Part shown: piece after piece, positions 17,174 through 26,243 of the stretch
Layout of the letters: each line of letters opens with the position of its first letter
Position numbering within the stretch: position 1 is the first letter of the stretch
Assembly: GCF_014204945.1 (NCBI RefSeq)
Contig: NZ_JACHMN010000001.1
Location: 248,001-312,000 of the forward strand
Length of the DNA stretch: 64,000 nucleotides
Reading direction: 5' to 3'
Source: Allocatelliglobosispora scoriae
GTDB lineage: Bacteria > Actinomycetota > Actinomycetes > Mycobacteriales > Micromonosporaceae
Translations under genes and position numbers: made by a program
The notes under the pieces: model-generated
Database searches by the model: none
What the model was told of the DNA's origin: nothing
The model's input: the letters and a program-made list of their open reading frames with translations, nothing else

Positions 17174-17208
17174 ACCGCCCGTGGCCCGACGGATACCGGG
17201 ACGAGCGG

Positions 17209-18216
17209 TCAGGAGCGCAGCAGGATCGCGGTCATGTGACAGCCCGTCCCCATCGCCACCACGACCACGTGGTCGGCGGTGATCCGGTCCCGGTGGTGGG
17301 CGAGGTTCACCGGGTAGGAGGCGTTGGTCATGTTGCCGAACTCGGCCAGTGTCTCCAGGTGCTGGGCGGGTCCGATCGCCTCGCGCCAGTGGTCCAGCAG
17401 GCTCCGGGAGGCCTGGTGCGTGATGAGGTCGATATCCGCCCCGGTCAGCCCGTGCCGGTCGAGGAGCTCCTTGACGAGGTCGGGGAATCCGTCCCACGCG
17501 ATGTCGCGGAGGAACACGACCCCGTTCTCGGGATGCATGTCGTAGGTCGGCATCGGCAGGCCGTCCGGCCCTATCGGCAGCCCCGACCAGCCGTCGGCGG
17601 TGCGCGGCCGCACCGACATGGTCATCGTCTCGTAGTGGTCGCTGTAGGTCCTCGTCGCGACATCGACGAGGACGAGGTGCTCGCTCGGGCCGATCACCGC
17701 CGCCCCGGCGGCGTCGCTGACCGCGGTGGCATAGCCCCTGGAGTAGTCCAGATGCCGGCTCCAGTTCGAGCCCGTCACGACGAGCGCGTGCCCAGCCGAT
17801 CCGGCCCGGACCGCCTCGACGGCGTTCACCACGCCGACGAGGAAGTTGCTGTACTCGCAGTTGATCGGCACGACGAGCGTCCGGCGGGGGAGGCCGAGTT
17901 CGCGGTGGATCCGGTAGAGGGAGTTCGGGGTCTGGTAGCGCGCCGCCGAGGCATACCCGTAGAGGCGGTCCACCCCGGCGGCTTCCAGCCCGGCGCCGAG
18001 CATCGCCTGCCGCGCCGCGTCCACCATCAGGGTCTCAACCGCCTCGCCGTCGGCGAGCACCCGGCGGCGTTGCTCCCCCACGAACAGGTCGACCTCGACG
18101 CGACCGTCGGCGTTCGGCCGCCGGTCCAGCCGACGGTAATCCTCGTCGCCGATGGTCAGCTCGGTGGCGGGCAGGGCGTAGCCCATCGCGACGATGCCCA
18201 CCCCGGCGGCGGTCAC
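17209..18216 (-). CDS. 3-oxoacyl-ACP synthase III (KAS III)-family enzyme
   Basis: 335 aa thiolase-fold condensing or acyl-transfer enzyme. The full triad is visible: Cys in PINCEYSNF, His in LITHQASRS and Asn in FGNMTNASYP. GTG 18216 overlaps the stop of the preceding gene by 4 nt (GTGA), indicating coupled translation as the third gene of the operon. Outside FabH itself, KAS III-like enzymes act in natural-product pathways, priming chains or forming esters; the operon partners (TPP enzyme, citramalate-synthase-like) suggest an acyl substrate made from pyruvate and acetyl-CoA. That role is inference. Confidence 0.85.
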   Translation of the reverse strand: MTAAGVGIVAMGYALPATELTIGDEDYRRLDRRPNADGRVEVDLFVGEQRRRVLADGEAVETLMVDAARQAMLGAGLEAAGVDRLYGYASAARYQTPNSLYRIHRELGLPRRTLVVPINCEYSNFLVGVVNAVEAVRAGSAGHALVVTGSNWSRHLDYSRGYATAVSDAAGAAVIGPSEHLVLVDVATRTYSDHYETMTMSVRPRTADGWSGLPIGPDGLPMPTYDMHPENGVVFLRDIAWDGFPDLVKELLDRHGLTGADIDLITHQASRSLLDHWREAIGPAQHLETLAEFGNMTNASYPVNLAHHRDRITADHVVVVAMGTGCHMTAILLRS

Positions 18217-19754
18217 GGCGCGGTGATGAGGGCGTAGTTGACGGCGTCCTGGACGGCACGCCAGGACGCCGTGATCGGGTCCTCGCCGACGTTCGTCGTC
18301 GTCCAGGTGCGAACGCCGTCGGTCACCTCCACCTGCGCCCGCGACCGCAGCCCGCCCGCGAGGGCGTACTGGCGGCGGCTCACCGCGGTGAGCGTCGGGA
18401 ACCGGGGTTGGACCTGCCGCACCGCCTGCTGCAACGCGGCCTCCAGCGCCGCGGTCGGGGAGCCGCCGGGCGCGGTCACGCACGCCTCGCCCTCGCCGAG
18501 AGCCACGTCCACGGTGGCGACCGCGCCGTCACCGGAGGTGAGGGTGTACTGCCAGGCGCGCACGCGCAGCGGCAGCCGACCCGCCGTGAACTCGTGCAGG
18601 AGCAGCTCGAAGGAGGCGTCGGCGGACTCGAAGGAGTGCCCCTCGGCCTCCAGCTCCTTGACCCTGGCGACGATCCGGCCCACCGTGTCCGGGTCGGGCA
18701 TCGGGCGGCCCAACTCCTTGACCTTCATCTCCACGGAGCTGCGCCCGGCCATCTCCGAGATCAGGATCCGGGTGCCGTTGCCGACCGCCGCGGGGTCGAT
18801 GTGCTGGTAGAGAGCCGGATCGGCCTTCATCGCGGAGGTGTGCAGCCCTGCCTTGTGGGCGAAGGCGTTGGACCCGACATAGGGCTGCCTCGGCGCCGGC
18901 GGGATGCCGGTGACGGCACCGATCGCATGGGCGGTCCCGGTCAGGTGCTCGATCGCGCCGGGCGGCAGCACCGGGCGGTGCCGCTTCAGCTCCAGCGCCG
19001 CGATCACACTGAACAGGTTGGCGTTGCCGGTGCGCTCGCCGTACCCGTTGGCGGTGCCCTGCACGTGGGTCACACCGGCCGCCACCGCCGCGAGCGAGTT
19101 GGCGACGGCGCAGCCCGTGTCGTCGTGGCAGTGGATGCCCAGCCGCGCCGAGGTGCGGGCGGCGACCGCCGACACCATCTCGGTGATCTGATCGGGCAGC
19201 ATCCCGCCGTTGGTGTCGCAGAGCACGACCACCTCGGCTCCGGCGTCGGCCGCGGTCAGGACGCAGTCCAGGGCAAAAGAAGCATTCGCCTGGTACGCGT
19301 CGAAGAAGTGCTCGGCGGCGAGGAAGACGGCGATGCCCTCGGCGGTGAGGTGCGCGACGGTGTCCCGGATCATGGCGAGGTTCTCGGCCGGCGTGGTCCG
19401 CAGCGCGAGGTGGACGTGCCGGTCGTGGCTCTTGGCGACGATGGTGGCCGCCCGGACGCCGGAGTCGCGAAGCGCCCCGAGCATCGGGTCGTCGGCCGCC
19501 CTGCCGCCGGGCGACCGGGTGGCGCCGAACCCGGCCAGCAGTGACTGTCGCAGGTGGAGTTCGGTGGCGGCCCGGCGGAAGAACTCGGTGTCCTTGGGGA
19601 CGGCTCCGGGCCAGCCGCCCTCGATGTAGGTCACGCCGAGGTCGTCGAGGTGCCGGGCGATGGCGAGCTTGTCCGCGACCGAGAGGGTGAGGCCCTCCTG
19701 CTGGGATCCGTCGCGCAGCGTCGTGTCGTAGATGTCGAAACCGTCGATGGTCAT
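18213..19754 (-). CDS. Citramalate synthase / 2-isopropylmalate synthase-family enzyme
   Basis: 513 aa. The HMGL-like TIM barrel starts with IYDTTLRDGSQQEG, has metal and substrate motifs IHCHDDTGCAVANS and GTANGYGERTGNANL, and the AFAHKAGLHTSA loop. The C-terminal 130 residues form a LeuA-type regulatory domain. The sequence is closest in style to the citramalate synthase branch (acetyl-CoA + pyruvate to citramalate). Such enzymes usually feed isoleucine synthesis; here the gene sits between a TPP-dependent enzyme and a KAS III-like gene and lacks leuCD neighbours, which favours a specialised pathway. ATG 19754 has AAAGG 7 nt upstream and is 11 nt from the previous stop. Confidence 0.85.
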   Translation of the reverse strand: MTIDGFDIYDTTLRDGSQQEGLTLSVADKLAIARHLDDLGVTYIEGGWPGAVPKDTEFFRRAATELHLRQSLLAGFGATRSPGGRAADDPMLGALRDSGVRAATIVAKSHDRHVHLALRTTPAENLAMIRDTVAHLTAEGIAVFLAAEHFFDAYQANASFALDCVLTAADAGAEVVVLCDTNGGMLPDQITEMVSAVAARTSARLGIHCHDDTGCAVANSLAAVAAGVTHVQGTANGYGERTGNANLFSVIAALELKRHRPVLPPGAIEHLTGTAHAIGAVTGIPPAPRQPYVGSNAFAHKAGLHTSAMKADPALYQHIDPAAVGNGTRILISEMAGRSSVEMKVKELGRPMPDPDTVGRIVARVKELEAEGHSFESADASFELLLHEFTAGRLPLRVRAWQYTLTSGDGAVATVDVALGEGEACVTAPGGSPTAALEAALQQAVRQVQPRFPTLTAVSRRQYALAGGLRSRAQVEVTDGVRTWTTTNVGEDPITASWRAVQDAVNYALITAP

Positions 19755-19765
19755 CGGGATGCCTT

Positions 19766-21478
19766 TCAGGATGCGGTCCGGGCCGGTCGGGTGAAGTCGT
19801 TGCGGAGAACCTCCGACCGCCCTCGCAGCGCCCAGGGGATCTCGTCGCCGTCCACCCGTACGTCGATGAGCCAGGGCGCTTCGTCGCTGAGCGCCTGGGC
19901 CAGTGCCGCGTCGAGTTCGCGCAGCGTGTCGACCCGGGCCGCTTGCGCACCGAGCCCGCGGGCGATCACGGCGGCGTCGATCGCCACGGTGTAGAGCGAG
20001 CCGGGCGCCCGGCCGAAGAGCAGGTGCTGGACGTTGGCGACCATCGCGTTGCCACTGTTGTTCAGGACGATCCAGATCACCGGGGTGCCGTACTCCACGG
20101 CGGTGTGGATCTCCATCGCGCCCATCGCGAAGGCCGCGTCGCCGACGACCGCGATCACCGGCCGGTGCGGTGACGCGATCTTGGCACCGATCGCCGCCGC
20201 GATCGAGAAGCCCATCGACGCGACGTTGAGCGAGCAGTGGAGTTCGGACGGAACGCGACTGACGAAGTGCTCGCCGATCCAGCACAGCGCGTTGCCGTTG
20301 TCGACGAGCAGCGTCGTGTCGGCGGGCACGGTCTCGCTCAGCCGGGCCGCGACGGCCGAGGCCCGCAGCACCGGATGGCGGCCCTGCAGGCCCGCAGCGG
20401 TCGGAGCCGCCCGGCGGGGCGGCAGCGGACGGTCGGCGGTGGCGGGGAGGATCTCCAGCAGACCGCCGACGACGGTCCGCACGTCACCGGCGATGCCGTG
20501 GTGCACCGGGAAGACCCGCCCCAGCTGCAGCGGGTCGAGGTCGACCTGGCCGACGACGCGGTCGGTGACGAGCCCGGGGTCCCACCCGAAGGTGGACACC
20601 TCGCCGAGGCTGCTGCCCAGCACCAGCAGCAGGTCGACGTCGGTCGACAGCAGCGGCCCGTGCGTCGCGGGGCTCCCGCCGTAGCTCCCGAAGACGCCCA
20701 GCGCGAGGGGATGGTCCTCGGGGAAGACCCCCTTGCCCTTCATCGTGGTCGCCACCCGCATCCCGGTCCGCTCGGCGAGCGCGACCAGCTCCGACCCGGC
20801 CCGGCTGCGCTTGGCGCCCTGCCCGGCCAGGAGCACCGGGTTGCGGGCTGCGGCGATGGCCGTGGCGAGTTCGGCGAGCGCCTTCATCGGGGGCAGGGAG
20901 TGGTCCCGCGGTGGCGGGACGGGTCGGCGGGTGGCCGGGGCGGGACGGCTGAGCACATTGCTGGGCAGGCTCAGGTGCACCGCGCCGGGCAGGCCGGTGA
21001 GGGCCGTGCGGATCGCGCGGTTGAGCAGGTAGGGGACCTGCGTCGGGTCGCCGGCCGCCACGGACAGCTTCGTCGCCGAGCGGAACATCTCGACCGTGTC
21101 CAGGCTCCAGTTGCCGCCGCTGGAGTCCTGCAGCGCGCCGAGGCCGAAGGAGGAGGTCGCGACCTGGCCGCTGAGCACGAGCAGCGGTGCCCAGTCGCTG
21201 GTCGCGCTCGCCGCCGCGGTCAACGCATGGGTGGCGCCGGGACCAGCGGTGACGCAGGCGACGCCGAGCCGTCCGGTCGACAGGGCGAAGCCCTCGGCCA
21301 TGAAGACGGCGCCTTCCTCATGCTTGGCAAGGACGAAGTCGATGTCGCGCCGATCGCTCAGCACGTCCAGCAGCGGCAGGAGCGGGCCGCCGGGCACGCC
21401 GAAGACGTGGGTGACACCGACCTCGGCCAGCATGTCGCACACCAGATCCGCAACGGACTCGACATGGGGAGGGCTCAT
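19766..21478 (-). CDS. Thiamine-diphosphate-dependent enzyme, acetolactate-synthase-like
   Basis: 570 aa with three ThDP-enzyme domains: the N-terminal PYR domain with the activating glutamate in AKHEEGAVFMAEGFA, a central domain (LLAGQGAKRS), and the C-terminal PP domain with the ThDP/Mg motif VGDAAFAMGAMEI...NNSGNAMV. Length and layout match large-subunit acetohydroxyacid synthases and relatives (sulfoacetaldehyde, benzaldehyde or phosphonopyruvate types); no regulatory small subunit gene is adjacent, so classical IlvB is unlikely. It is the first gene of a three-gene operon with a perfect IclR-type palindrome 43 nt upstream. Confidence 0.85.
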   Translation of the reverse strand: MSPPHVESVADLVCDMLAEVGVTHVFGVPGGPLLPLLDVLSDRRDIDFVLAKHEEGAVFMAEGFALSTGRLGVACVTAGPGATHALTAAASATSDWAPLLVLSGQVATSSFGLGALQDSSGGNWSLDTVEMFRSATKLSVAAGDPTQVPYLLNRAIRTALTGLPGAVHLSLPSNVLSRPAPATRRPVPPPRDHSLPPMKALAELATAIAAARNPVLLAGQGAKRSRAGSELVALAERTGMRVATTMKGKGVFPEDHPLALGVFGSYGGSPATHGPLLSTDVDLLLVLGSSLGEVSTFGWDPGLVTDRVVGQVDLDPLQLGRVFPVHHGIAGDVRTVVGGLLEILPATADRPLPPRRAAPTAAGLQGRHPVLRASAVAARLSETVPADTTLLVDNGNALCWIGEHFVSRVPSELHCSLNVASMGFSIAAAIGAKIASPHRPVIAVVGDAAFAMGAMEIHTAVEYGTPVIWIVLNNSGNAMVANVQHLLFGRAPGSLYTVAIDAAVIARGLGAQAARVDTLRELDAALAQALSDEAPWLIDVRVDGDEIPWALRGRSEVLRNDFTRPARTAS

Positions 21479-21520
21479 CGTTCGACTATTGGCGGCCGGC
21501 CATCGCCTGTATACGTGTTG

Positions 21521-21535
21521 TTCCGCCCGGCGGAA
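21521..21535. promoter_or_regulatory. IclR-type palindromic operator (copy 4)
   Basis: TTCCGCCCGGCGGAA, perfect outside the central base, 43 nt upstream of the ThDP-enzyme start on the minus strand. Confidence 0.6.
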
Positions 21536-21569
21536 AGCCGTCGGGCGGAACTGAGGCTTCCAGCGGAGG

Positions 21570-22139
21570 CTACGGCTTCCAGAACGGGTCGCGGCCGATG
21601 AATCCGATCAGCTTCGCCTGGTCGTCGGCGTCGGTCGGCACCTCGACCCGGGGACCGTACTGCCCGGAGGACCGCAGCAGCTCGTCCATCGGCTCCATGC
21701 TGGCCAGCAGGGCGCTGCAGAAGTCAGGATCGAGGCGGTCGTCCTGGCCGGTCGCGCGGGCCAGGTCCCAGGTGTGCAGGAAGACATCGGTCGTGTAGAA
21801 CTGGTCGATCGCGCGGTCCAGCGGCAGCTCGCCGATGTGCGGGTTGGACAGGCTCAGGTCCGCCGTCGCCGGGTCGTCCAGCAGCGCCTGGACCGCGTCG
21901 ACATGGGTTCGCCAGGCGCCCACCGGATCGTCGTCCACCGACGGGCCGCTCGGCAACCGGACCGTCGACCCGGCCGCGAGGAACGACGGCAGCCACTCCG
22001 TCAGATGCCGGACCACATCGCGGGCGGTCCAATCGGGAACGGGGGAGGGCGCGTCCCAGTCACCGGTCCCCGCGACCTTCTCGGTGAAGTCGCCGCCGAT
22101 CCGGCGGTGTCGCTCGGCGGGCTGTTCGGGCAGTGCCAT
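21570..22139 (-). CDS. DinB/maleylpyruvate-isomerase-like (TIGR03086-type) protein
   Basis: 189 aa: PVPDWTARDVVRHLTEWLP near the N-terminus with the conserved His, then TTDVFLHTWDLARATGQD with the second metal-binding His, and FIGRDPFWKP at the C-terminus. This is the compact form of the mycothiol-type DinB family, without an SCP2 domain. GAGGAGG sits 7 nt before ATG 22139, a strong site that fixes the start. Substrate unknown. It lies divergent from an epoxide hydrolase gene; a shared detoxification role is possible but unproven. Confidence 0.85.
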   Translation of the reverse strand: MALPEQPAERHRRIGGDFTEKVAGTGDWDAPSPVPDWTARDVVRHLTEWLPSFLAAGSTVRLPSGPSVDDDPVGAWRTHVDAVQALLDDPATADLSLSNPHIGELPLDRAIDQFYTTDVFLHTWDLARATGQDDRLDPDFCSALLASMEPMDELLRSSGQYGPRVEVPTDADDQAKLIGFIGRDPFWKP

Positions 22140-22232
22140 ACGGATCCTCCTCGCATCGGCTCGACCCGGCCTGGATCGGCCCTCAATGTACGCCGCCGGG
22201 CGCGCAACCCGCTGCGATGGTACGAAGAAGTC

Positions 22233-23369
22233 GTGATCCCTTTTCGGCTGGATGTGCCCGAGGCGGAGCTGGAGCGGCTCCGCGAACGGCTGCGCACGAC
22301 GCGGTGGCCGGAGGCGGAGACCGTCGCGGACTGGTCCCAGGGCGTGCCGCTGGCGTTCGTCCGCGAACTCTGCGCCTACTGGGCGGACGGCTACGACTGG
22401 CGGGCGACCGAGGCGCGCCTCAACGCGGTGCCCCAGTTCCACACCCGCGTCGACGGTCTGGACATCCATTTCCTGCACGCCCGTTCGCCTCACGACGCCG
22501 CGCTGCCGCTGGTGCTCACGCATGGCTGGCCCGGGTCGGTGGTGGAGTTCCTCGACGTGATCGGGCCGCTGACCGACCCGCCCGCGTTCGGCGGTGACGC
22601 GGCCGACGCCTTCCACGTGGTCTGCCCGTCGCTGCCGGGGTACGGCTTCAGCGCCAAGCCGACGCGAACGGGATGGGGCATCGAGCGGATCGCCGACGCC
22701 TGGGCGACCCTGATGTCCGAGCTCGGCCACCGGCGCTACGGTGCCGCCGGACACGACTGGGGCACCAGCGTCAGCACCCTGCTCGGAGTGCGCGACGCCG
22801 ACCACGTGGCGGGCATCCACCTGATCCCGCCGCTGGCGCCGCCCGACCCGGCGACGTTCGACGACCTCACCGACGCGGAGCGTAGGGCCCTGCTGGAGCT
22901 GGACCGGGCCGCCGCCGACGGCGACGGCTACTCCTTCGAGCAGCGCACCCGGCCGCAGACGATCGGCTACGGCCTCGTCGACTCGCCGGCCGCCCTGTGC
23001 GCGTGGATCGTCGAGAAGTTCCACGCCTGGTCCGACCGCGCCATCGATCGCGACCGGCTCCTGGACAACCTCATGCTCTACTGGCTGCCCGGCACGGGGG
23101 CGTCGGCGGCCCGGCTGTACTGGGAGAGTTTCGCGACGGTCCAGCAGTGGTTCACCGCGGCGCTCCCGGAACCCGTCCCGGTGCCCGCCGGATGCTCGAT
23201 CTTCGCCCGGGAGCTGCCCCGGCCCTCGCGCCGGTGGGCCGAGCGCCGCTTCACCGACATCCGCTACTGGAACGAACTCGACCGCGGCGGCCACTTCGCC
23301 GCTCTGGAGGAGCCGGCGGCGTTCGTCGACGAGCTGCGCTCCTTCTTCCGCCTCGTCCGCCGCCCGTGA
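22233..23369 (+). CDS. Epoxide hydrolase (alpha/beta fold, EHN N-terminal domain)
   Basis: 378 aa. It begins with the epoxide-hydrolase N-terminal signature FRLDVPEAELERLRERLRTT. The alpha/beta-hydrolase core has the oxyanion HGWPGS motif, the nucleophile Asp in GHDWGTS and the catalytic His in RGGHFAALEEP. These enzymes open epoxides by an ester intermediate. GTG 22233 fits family N-termini; its ribosome binding site (AAGAAG, 2 nt spacing) is weak. Divergent from the DinB-like gene at 21570-22139. Confidence 0.88.
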   Translation: MIPFRLDVPEAELERLRERLRTTRWPEAETVADWSQGVPLAFVRELCAYWADGYDWRATEARLNAVPQFHTRVDGLDIHFLHARSPHDAALPLVLTHGWPGSVVEFLDVIGPLTDPPAFGGDAADAFHVVCPSLPGYGFSAKPTRTGWGIERIADAWATLMSELGHRRYGAAGHDWGTSVSTLLGVRDADHVAGIHLIPPLAPPDPATFDDLTDAERRALLELDRAAADGDGYSFEQRTRPQTIGYGLVDSPAALCAWIVEKFHAWSDRAIDRDRLLDNLMLYWLPGTGASAARLYWESFATVQQWFTAALPEPVPVPAGCSIFARELPRPSRRWAERRFTDIRYWNELDRGGHFAALEEPAAFVDELRSFFRLVRRP

Positions 23370-23604
23370 ACGAGCGGGTGGTGTTCGCTGGTCAGAGCCG
23401 GCGTGTGCGGCGTGCCGAGGCGGTCTCGGTGTTCCCGCACGACCCTGCGGTCGGCGCGCAGGGCTTCGAACTCGACCCCGACATCGCCGACGACATCGGG
23501 TTCGGCCGTGCTGATCCCGCCGCCCGTCCTCGACGGCGCGATCGGCTTCGGAGCCCGATCACGCCGCCGATGCCGTGGCGGGATCCCCACCCGGGCCGCC
23601 GTGC

Positions 23605-25276
23605 TCAGAAGCAGGTGACCAGGACGATGGAGATGACGTTGCAGGTGGAGACTGCCTTGTCGTTGGCCGGGTGGGGGTCGTCCGGTGTCGACGCCGTCCG
23701 GACCGAGGTGACCTTCACCGGTCCGAGCCCGAGGATCGACAGCGGCATCCGGAAGGTCCGGTCGGCCGTGGCGCCCTTCGCGATCGCCGCGAAGGTACAG
23801 GTGATCTTGTTGCCGGCCTGGACGCAGCCGGGCGACAGGTTGATCGCGGTCTTGCCGGCCGGGAGGGTCGTGGTGACCACGGCGCTGGTGACATCGAAGG
23901 GCCCGCGGTTCTTCGCGGAGACGGTGTAGCGGATCGCGGGTACGAGGACCCCGATCTCGGGATGGGCGTCGATGTCGACGTCGATGTCGGCGCCGACCAG
24001 CTCGCAGCTGATCTCGGTCTCGGCGTCGCACACGTCGGTGCCGGCGCTGCCGTCGGCCGAATCGGTGCCGTCGTCGCCGATCAGCGTGTCGTTGCCGGCT
24101 TCGCCGATCAGGGTGTCGTCGCCCTCGTCGCCGTTCGCGGTGTCGTCGCCGTTGCCGCCGTAGATCGTGTCGTTGCCGGACTCGCCGTGGAACTCGTCGT
24201 TGTCGTTGCCGCCGTAGAGGATGTCGTCTCCGTCGTCGTAGCCGCCGTAGATGATGTCCGAGCCGTCCTCGCCGTAGAGGACGTTGCTGCCCTCGTCGCC
24301 GCTGAGCAGGTCGTCGCCCGGTCCGCCGTAGAGCTGGGTGTCGTTGTCCTGCCCGCCGAAGATCTGGTCGTCGCCGATCGCGCCGTAGATCGCGTCCACG
24401 CCCTCGCTGCCGCGCAGGATGTCGTTGCCGTCCTGCCCGCGTACCTCGTCGTCGCCGGAGTTGCCGTCGGTGTCGTCGTTGCCGGGGCCGCCGTTGATGA
24501 GGTCGTTGCCGGGGCCGCCGCCGATCGTGTCGTCGCCGTCGCCGCCGTTGAGGGTCTCGTCGCCGTCGCCGCCCAGCAGCCGGTCGTCGCCGACGCCTCC
24601 GTTCAGGATATTGACGCCGGTGTCGCCGAAGATCAGATCGTTGCCGGCATCCCCGTCGGCGATGTCGTCGCCGCTGTCGCCGCGCATCTGGTCGTCACCG
24701 TCGCCGCCGTGGACCTGGTCGTCGCCGTCGCCGCCGAAGATCTGGTCATTGTCGGCCTCGCCGTAGACGGCGTCGCCCTCCTCGTCACCGCGCATGTTGT
24801 CGGTGCCGGTGCCGCCGTGCATCTCGTCGCCGCCCGCACCGCCGTTGACATCGTCGTCGCCCGCGCCGCCGGAGAAGGTGTCGTTGCCGTCGCCGCCGTT
24901 GAGGTTGTCGTTGCCGTCGCCGCCGTCGACGGTGTCGGCCCCCGCCGGCGCCGCGGAGCTTGTCGTCGCCGTTCTCGCCGAACAGCTGATCGGCGGTGGT
25001 GTCGGTGCCGTCGTCCGCGTCGCTGCAGACCAGGTCGTCTCCGTCGCCTGCGTGTACGACGTCCGCCCCGCCCAGGCCGACGATGACGTCGCGGTCGGCC
25101 GTGCCGTTGAGGGCGTCGTCGCCGGGCGTGCCGACGATGGTGGCCACCTCGCCGTCGCAGAGATAGTCCACGGCGTGTGCCGGTGCGGCCACCGCGAAGG
25201 ATGCTGCTGCGCTCACCATGGACAGCACCGCGATGCGTATGCCCATCCGAGTCCGGATGCCTCGTCGTTGAAGCAT
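23605..25276 (-). pseudogene. Secreted RTX calcium-binding protein, frameshifted at a C5 tract
   Basis: From ATG 25276 (GGAGG 5 nt upstream) the product has a signal peptide (MLQRRGIRTRMGIRIAVLS... to ...AAPAHAVD) and RTX repeats. At 24939-24943 (five C on + , five G on the coding strand) the frame is lost: one base fewer would continue cleanly into ADTVDGGDGNDNL and about 30 further GG.G.D repeats. After the repeats comes a DUF11-like C-terminal domain (about 23610-23950). Total would be near 557 aa. Domain order is the reverse of the 14866 protein (RTX then DUF11). The break may be a real mutation, a slippage-prone switch or a sequencing error; these cannot be told apart here. Confidence 0.8.
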
Positions 25277-25344
25277 GAAATCCTCCATGGCTCCTGGGGA
25301 TGAAGCCACACAGTGAAACGACCGCACCATGAGCACCAGCGACT

Positions 25345-25361
25345 GTTCCGCGAGACGGAAC
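25345..25361. promoter_or_regulatory. IclR-type palindromic operator (copy 5, imperfect core)
   Basis: GTTCCGCGAGACGGAAC, arms GTTCCG/CGGAAC intact, 69 nt upstream of the RTX gene start on the minus strand. Confidence 0.5.
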
Positions 25362-25473
25362 GACCGCCGGCTTGACCACCCGGACGCCGGACCCGTGCGG
25401 GCGTCCGGCGAGCGCAGTAGGGTTCAGCCCGTCGGCCGGGCTGACCGGCGGTCGGGGAAGGACGTGGCGGGGG

Positions 25474-26106
25474 ATGGGCGAGTCGGAGCTGTGGGGCATG
25501 GTCCATGCGGAGCGGGCGGCACTGGCGGAGGGTCTGGCCGGGCTGCATGACGCGCAGTGGAGCGCCGGATCGCTGTGCACCGCGTTCACGGTCCGCGAGG
25601 TCGTCGCCCACCTGACGGCGGGGGCCCGTCTCGGCCCGGTGCGCTGGATGGCGGGTGTGATCCGGCACCGGTTCGACTTCGACGCGCAGAACGCGTACCG
25701 GCTCGCGCAGCAGCTCGGGACCGACCACGGCGAGACGCTCGCACGGTTTCGCCGCTCGATCACCAGTACGACCAAGCCGCCGGTGCCCGTCGCCGCGATT
25801 CTGGGCGAGGTGGTCGTGCACGGCGAGGACATCCGCCGCCCGCTGGGGATCCGGCGCGACTACCCGATCGCGACCCTGACCCGGGTCGCCGAGTATTACC
25901 ACCGCTCCAACATGACGGTGCCGAGCGAGCGGCGGACGCGTGGGCTGCGGCTCTCGGCGACCGACGGGCCGTTCTCCGGCGGCGCGCCGGACGGTGCGCT
26001 GGTCAGCGGAGGCACGCTCGCCCTGATCATGGCGATGGCGGGACGGCCGGGCTACGGCGCGGAGCTGACGGGTGCGGGCGCGGGGGCCATCGCAGCCTCG
26101 GCGTGA
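25474..26106 (+). CDS. DinB/maleylpyruvate-isomerase-like (TIGR03083-type) protein
   Basis: 210 aa: TAFTVREVVAHLTAGARLG and GEVVVHGEDIRRPLGI carry the two conserved histidine regions of the mycothiol-type DinB family, and the C-terminus ALIMAMAGRPGYGAELTG is typical. It is the third member of this superfamily in the window. ATG 25474 follows a G-rich stretch (AAGGA 11 nt upstream, GGCGGGGG adjoining), so the start is moderately supported. Function: probable mycothiol-dependent transferase or isomerase; substrate unknown. Confidence 0.82.
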   Translation: MGESELWGMVHAERAALAEGLAGLHDAQWSAGSLCTAFTVREVVAHLTAGARLGPVRWMAGVIRHRFDFDAQNAYRLAQQLGTDHGETLARFRRSITSTTKPPVPVAAILGEVVVHGEDIRRPLGIRRDYPIATLTRVAEYYHRSNMTVPSERRTRGLRLSATDGPFSGGAPDGALVSGGTLALIMAMAGRPGYGAELTGAGAGAIAASA

Positions 26107-26243
26107 ATCGGCGCCCTGGTCACGGGCCCCCGGCCAGGACGTGGCGAAGGTGTGGGGGCGACGTCTCCGCCGCTCCCACACCGGCCACTGAAGATCAACA
26201 CCACGGGATCGGCGGGTACGCAGCCACCCCCGGCGACGTGCGG

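Noticed and set aside
14962-17175. 737-codon open frame on the minus strand opposite the YVTN/RTX gene
   Set aside because: Asp/Val/Arg-repeat product mirroring the RTX and propeller repeats; the + strand has signal peptide, ribosome binding site and known domains.
23575-25086. Long + strand frame opposite the RTX pseudogene, rich in Val/Ala
   Set aside because: Antisense of GGxGxD repeats; no start context or domain.
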